Made by a program: the position numbers and the translations under genes
The notes under the pieces: model-generated
Databases searched by the model: none
Told to the model about the DNA's origin: nothing
Seen by the model: the letters and a program-made list of their open reading frames with translations, nothing else
Shown here: positions 59,241 to 64,000 of the stretch, one piece after another
Layout of the letters: each line of letters begins with the position of its first letter
Numbering within the stretch: position 1 is the stretch's first letter
Source of the DNA: Hygrophila difformis
Taxonomy: Eukaryota; Streptophyta; Magnoliopsida; Lamiales; Acanthaceae
Assembly: GCA_030278955.1 (NCBI GenBank)
Contig: JAOANR010000003.1
Location: forward strand, 57,591,628-57,655,627
Length of the DNA stretch: 64,000 bases
Direction of reading: 5' to 3'

Positions 59241-62200
59241 TCATTGTTTCTTTTTCCGACTCTTTTTTGGCTTAGGTGGTGCTGGTTTCTTTACCTCAAA
59301 TGACTGACTATGCTGGGCAACCAACTGCATCTCTCTACTCACTTCTCCTAGCACAAAATCTTTCTTTTGATTGACATCTGACATCAATATTTCAGCGCAG
59401 ACCTTGGCTCTTTTTGCCAGATTATACCTCTTGTTCTTCATTTCTGCCAACATGTCATCCATAATTAATCCTTCCCAATAATCCATATAAGACAAGACAA
59501 AAACACCGCAGCTGTGCTCATCTTTCTGCTCTGCAAGCGGCGAGAAAAGCATGCGATATGATGCAAACCATTTTTCAGATTTCATCAGTGTATTTCCCAG
59601 CATCCTCAAGTTATACCATATCCTATTCAAAACATTATAATCAGCTGTCCACCCGCCTTCAGCATTCTTGCTGTTGAAGTAAAAAATTCTTCTCTTTCTC
59701 ATATCAACAGAAAAAGCAACCCAGTGGTTTTGTCGACAATATGGGAAGAAGAACTGGAACATTGAGAAAACATATAATTAGAATCTAAAAATGATCAACA
59801 ATATAAACAAAATTATCAAAACAAAAATGTATCTTACACTCTCTGCATTCAACACTACATCAATCATTTCTTCAGGAAAAAACTTGAAATCTTTCACGAA
59901 TGCATCAACAAGTTCTGCACCATCTTTTAATGGTAAATCTGCATCCACCTCTGCCTCTGAAAATGTCTGTTTCAAAAGATACAACATATCATGCATCAAA
60001 AAGAAGTTAAATATATATATATCTATGTATGTATATATATATCAGACTCACAGCAAATAATGATGAAAAACAATGTTTCAGAATTGGTTTCCCATTGGCT
60101 CTTTCGAATTCACGACGGTTGATCACTTTCGCGTAACAGTTTATAACAATATCCGCAATATCACTATCAACCCTCAGTGTTTCGATGTCAAGCTTCGACA
60201 AGTTCATTTCTTGATCATCATAAACAATTGTGTTCTTCGCTTCAACCTTTCCTAGAATATTTGTAATGATTGCCCAAACAGCCACATTCAACTCTTCTGG
60301 AGTACAGGTATATGACGCCTTAAATTCTGGATATTCTTTAAATCGGGTATAAGTCATATCCATGAATGTAAACTTGTTGCATTTTTCAATAGGCTGGAGA
60401 TCAATCATCATCACTCTAGGAGGCATATACTTCTCCTTCAATTTCTCAATTGTCTTAGCTCTATGAACTGTCTTAGCTTGTTCCTGAAAATTACAGATGA
60501 TATATCAATCATCGCTGAAATATGAAAAGGGTCATCGCTGAAAAACATATAAATTATCGCTGAAAACTATTGACATACCTCTGGATTCTCATCTCTTACA
60601 ACATTCTCATTCTCGGATAAGCCCAAAGAAAAGGTTGGCACATCTTCTCCATGCATCTATACACATAATAGAGTAAATTAGAGAAAATACCTCTATTTAC
60701 ATCACAATTGATATAGCTAAAAACTATTAAAACCTAAAGTCACACAAGAAAATATATCAATCACCATATCCAAATCGCTGAAATGTGAATGATTTAATCG
60801 CTGAAAAACACAGAAACCATCGCTGAAAACTATTAAAGTACCTCTGGATTCTCAGCCACATCATGTGCTGCATCTTTATCAGCCCCATCATGTCCTACAT
60901 CTTTCTTAGCCCCATCATGTGCTAACTAAAAAATCACACAAGGAAAATATATCAAAACATTTTGTTACATCACAATTGATATAGCTAAAAACTATTAAAA
61001 ACTAAAGTCACAAAAGAAAATATATCAATCATATCCAAATCGCTGAAATGTGGTCGATATCATCGCTGAAAAACACAGAGACCATCGCTGAAAACTAGTA
61101 CAGTACCTCTGCATTCTCAGCCACATCATGTGAAGCATCTTTCTCAGCCCCGTCATGTGCTACATCTTTCTTTGCCCCATCATGTGCTAACTAAAAATCA
61201 CACAAGAAAAATATATCAAAACAGTTTGTTACAATAACCCCTATAGCAAACATTTTGTCACTGTACATATATTCAAGGAATCGAAACTGAAAGGGATTCG
61301 GAATCGAAATAAAGATCTCTGCAATAAAAATAAACAACACAGAAAAAGCAAAAAAGAAAAAAGAATGTCAGAAACTACCTTCAAAAAATATTATGAAGTA
61401 CAAAATTTATAAAACTACCTTCGGTACATTTTCAGGTAAATTTTCAGTGTCCGGGGCAACTCTCTCTTCAGTTTTGTCTTTTACATTCCCAACATCTGCA
61501 TCACCTCCTTCCAGCAAACTTGTCACCTCCGGACCCCCTTGACTCATCACAACATTTCCTGCTCCTGCTAATATACCCATCAAGATTTCTCCTTCGCTTG
61601 CAGTTATATCAAGATTAGTTGACTGTTCTCCTTCACGACGTCGACCCACATTAATCAACAGTTCACCTGCATCTTGATCACAAGGGGGGTGTGGGGAAGG
61701 TTCAACATCATTTCTGGATGCTTCTATGAGAGGATCAACATTGCCTGAAGCATCAGCATCCATATATTGGCAAGCAATCTTCAAAATAGAGTCCATTGTG
61801 TGATCAGAAAGATGAACAACTGGTTCAGAATCAGTTGTCTCATTTGCATTAGCTTCATGGACAACAGGTGAATGCATAGGCTGCAAGCTAGAAAGATTGG
61901 CAGCTTCTTCATTTCCACTAGCATTCAAATCCACATTTTCTCCTAACTGCTCATCCCCTCCTCCATCCACACTCCTAGAATTCAAACCCTCATCTTCCAC
62001 TTCTTTCCCACCCCTCCTTTTCTTCTTTAGACCAGAAACAAAAGTGCTAAGTCGATCATCATCTTCCTCCACAGTCCTTTTCGTAACCCTCGATTTCTTC
62101 TTAAAGTCAATATCTGGATACTTTGCATTAGGGAAAACCTTCCAGATATCAACCATCTCCAAGTATCGATCCTTTTTACAAGTAAATCCAACCAAATGAA

Positions 62201-63037
62201 GCTCTTCACGCTCATAGAAATCAAAAAACATGTGCTGAAAAAAACAAAAACAAACAAGATACATAATCAACAAACAATGACCATAATCAACAATATATAT
62301 CACATAACAAATATAAATTGCATAAAAAACACAAAATTAAAAATTACCATTAAGCAAAACAGGTCTCCACAGGGGCGTGCTTGAGCACTGGTTCCCTTAT
62401 CCAATTTTGCCTTATACTCATTCAGAGATTTGATAAGAAATTGTCTAATATGAAGACACCAATTGTACCTTAAAGCTTCTTCCGGAGATCTAAGAAACTG
62501 AAGATACCTCTTGTTTACAACCCTCCCTGAGTTAGGAGTAAAGACTTTCTGCAGAGCAAACAAAACATACATCCTCCAGTAGTCATCCAATGGAATTTCA
62601 TTATTCTCCGTATTCTCTAAAATAGCTCTAAGATCCTTAACAGGTATCCGATTAGGCTCCTTCTTATTCGTAATAAGAGAATACTTTTCACAAAATTCAT
62701 CAGCAAAATCATAACCAATTTCATTATTCTTCAAATCTATTATAAACTTATCGACTCCCCATGGTAAACCATATACTTTATGAATGTCTTCATCTGTAAA
62801 CCTCCATCGACGGTTTTTATCAATAATAAAGCATTCCTCCTGAATGCTCCACTGATTAATCAAAGTTATAACAGGATCAACCTTGAGCATGCACATTTTG
62901 AACATGAGCAGACAACTGAAGCAAGTATCGTGAATAAACTCTTTCTTCCCATCTCCGTCAGTCTCGTTCAGGATATTATTTAAAAGACAAATGCTAGATG
63001 GGACGCAACACACCTGAGTATGCACTTTTTCAGCCAT
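59241..63037 (-). CDS. MULE-borne Ulp1-like protease, copy 2, 941 aa
   Basis: Exons are 62348-63037, 61419-62234, 61107-61190, 60842-60925, 60579-60656, 60052-60483, 59838-59966 and 59241-59753, in frame (2826 nt). Compared with copy 1 it lacks ten residues in the acidic linker (a 30-bp in-frame deletion near 61978) and has Leu for Met next to the catalytic Cys (SCGVFVLSY). The Asn replacing the catalytic Asp is also present here. All splice sites are kept. Confidence 0.85.
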
Positions 63038-63607
63038 TCTTGATAAACAAAAAGTAAAGTATCACCGTTCGCCGTTCGCCGTAGAAAAACAATCGCCGTT
63101 CGCCGTAGACGCAGAGAAATCGCTGAAAAGCCCTAGAGAAAGTATCGACAGTGATAAATTGAAAATTGGCGGTTAAATTGACATTAAATACTACACGGTG
63201 AAATCTCGACGGTTATTTCTTATTAATTACTTAGACGGTTATTTTTTATTAATTACGCGAATTCTGAAAAAACATTGTAAAATTTTTATTAACTACTACA
63301 CTGTTATTTTTTATTAACTCATCTCCATCGCTGAATTGCACTGTGACGATCGCTTTTTATCATTTCTAATCATCGCTGAATTGCATTCTTTACGCGATTT
63401 TCTGAGACATTGTAACATTTTCTTATTAAATACTACACGGTTATTTTTTTTATTAAAACTAACTTTCATCGCTGAATTGCATAACGATCATCGCTTTCAT
63501 ATATAAGTAATCATCGCTGAATTGCATTAGTTATCACTGAACTAAGTCGATCAATACAATATTAATGAACAATACACTTCATGTCATTTCTAAAAAAACA
63601 AAAAACT

Positions 63608-64000
63608 TCATTTCTGCATCCGTTTACGATGTTCTAACTCTTTCTTTTTCCGAACAGCTTCAGAAATAGAGACCATTCTCTTGTTCGATTTCTTCCGCCC
63701 TTTACAAGTTTCTCTTTCCCTTAAATGCAAATTTGAGTAATCTGATGTACTTCCAATCTCTGCAAAAAAAAAAAAAAACAAAAACATTGAGAAACACTAA
63801 TTTCAAAAAAAGCAAAAACATAAATATGTCTTTGATTAGAAATTACCCGACTCTTTGTTAATATCAATGTTGTCATACTTTGTTTTCATCAATGTCTCAA
63901 AGTCATACATAAACGATTCACAAGCATCCTCATTTCGTGACAACACAATTGCTGATTTCAAAAACAAGCCACACAATTTCCGGTATCTAGATGCTGCATT
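63608..64000 (-). CDS. MULE transposase, copy 2, C-terminal part only
   Basis: Last exon 63608-63759 and part of the preceding exon from 63847 to the window end. The sequence matches copy 1, including the C-terminal RKKKELEHRKRMQK. The rest lies outside the window, so it is not known whether this copy is intact. Confidence 0.85.

Larger units (their letters stand above)
54997..64000 (-). mobile_element. Second copy of the Ulp1-carrying MULE, cut by the window end
   Basis: From GGGTCCGGTTATGG onward the sequence follows copy 1 base for base with scattered substitutions and small indels. It is in the same orientation and ends at the window edge inside transposase exon 4. The left flank (TATGTTTAA) would be its 9-bp duplication if repeated beyond 64000. 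Differences include about three extra motif units near 57795-57870, a 30-bp deletion in the Ulp1 gene and a 15-bp intron insertion near 59814. Near identity indicates recent movement. Confidence 0.93.

Noticed and set aside
1..64000. tRNA, rRNA or organelle-derived segments
   Set aside because: None was recognised on reading both strands; a covariance search would be needed to exclude small RNAs.

Overview
The window is nuclear DNA of a flowering plant, most likely a eudicot. Genes have many AT-rich introns with GT..AG borders, and the families are plant ones (BREVIS RADIX, PAM68, a CC-NB-LRR resistance gene, FAR1/MULE transposase, Ty1-copia, plant LINE, Stowaway, CACTA and hAT MITEs). I could not fix the species; an asterid is a guess.

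Layout. 1-6.9 kb: a plus-strand RCK/MAK-type CMGC protein kinase in 16 coding exons (450 aa). 7.0-11.1 kb: a minus-strand BREVIS RADIX family gene in 5 coding exons (331 aa). 11.8-23.6 kb: a complete Mutator-like element (MULE) flanked by the 9-bp duplication TGGGGTGAT. It carries four minus-strand genes: a FAR1-type transposase (about 716 aa, 5 exons), a Ulp1/C48-like protease (951 aa, 8 exons) and two unknown small proteins (181 aa and about 197 aa). 23.6-27.4 kb: intergenic DNA with an hAT MITE and a Stowaway MITE. 27.4-33.6 kb: three minus-strand genes, namely PAM68 (chloroplast photosystem II assembly), an unrecognised 211-aa helical nuclear-type protein in 4 exons, and an RPM1-like CC-NB-LRR gene. 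35-48 kb: a retroelement graveyard with a LINE tail fragment, a Stowaway MITE, and a LINE split by two later insertions (a 4.5-kb LTR-like block and a 2.48-kb solo LTR with a CTTTC duplication). 48.8-54.3 kb: a broken minus-strand Ty1-copia element with unequal LTRs and AATGT duplications. 55.0-64.0 kb: a second, nearly identical copy of the MULE in the same orientation, cut off by the window end inside its transposase gene.

The most unusual object is the MULE. Its introns, gene-to-gene spacers and subterminal region are full of a short motif, TTTTCAGCGAT (variant TTTTAAGCGAT), which is almost absent from its exons. The motif reads rightwards near the left end and leftwards in the rest of the element. 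Arabidopsis VANDAL elements have a comparable arrangement: short motifs in non-coding DNA are bound by an element-encoded anti-silencing protein. I therefore propose, as inference only, that one of the accessory proteins here recognises this motif.

Host genes appear to work independently: growth and signalling kinase, BRX growth regulator, chloroplast assembly factor, immune receptor. The kinase/PAM68 pair may be an old neighbourhood now split by BRX and the MULE.
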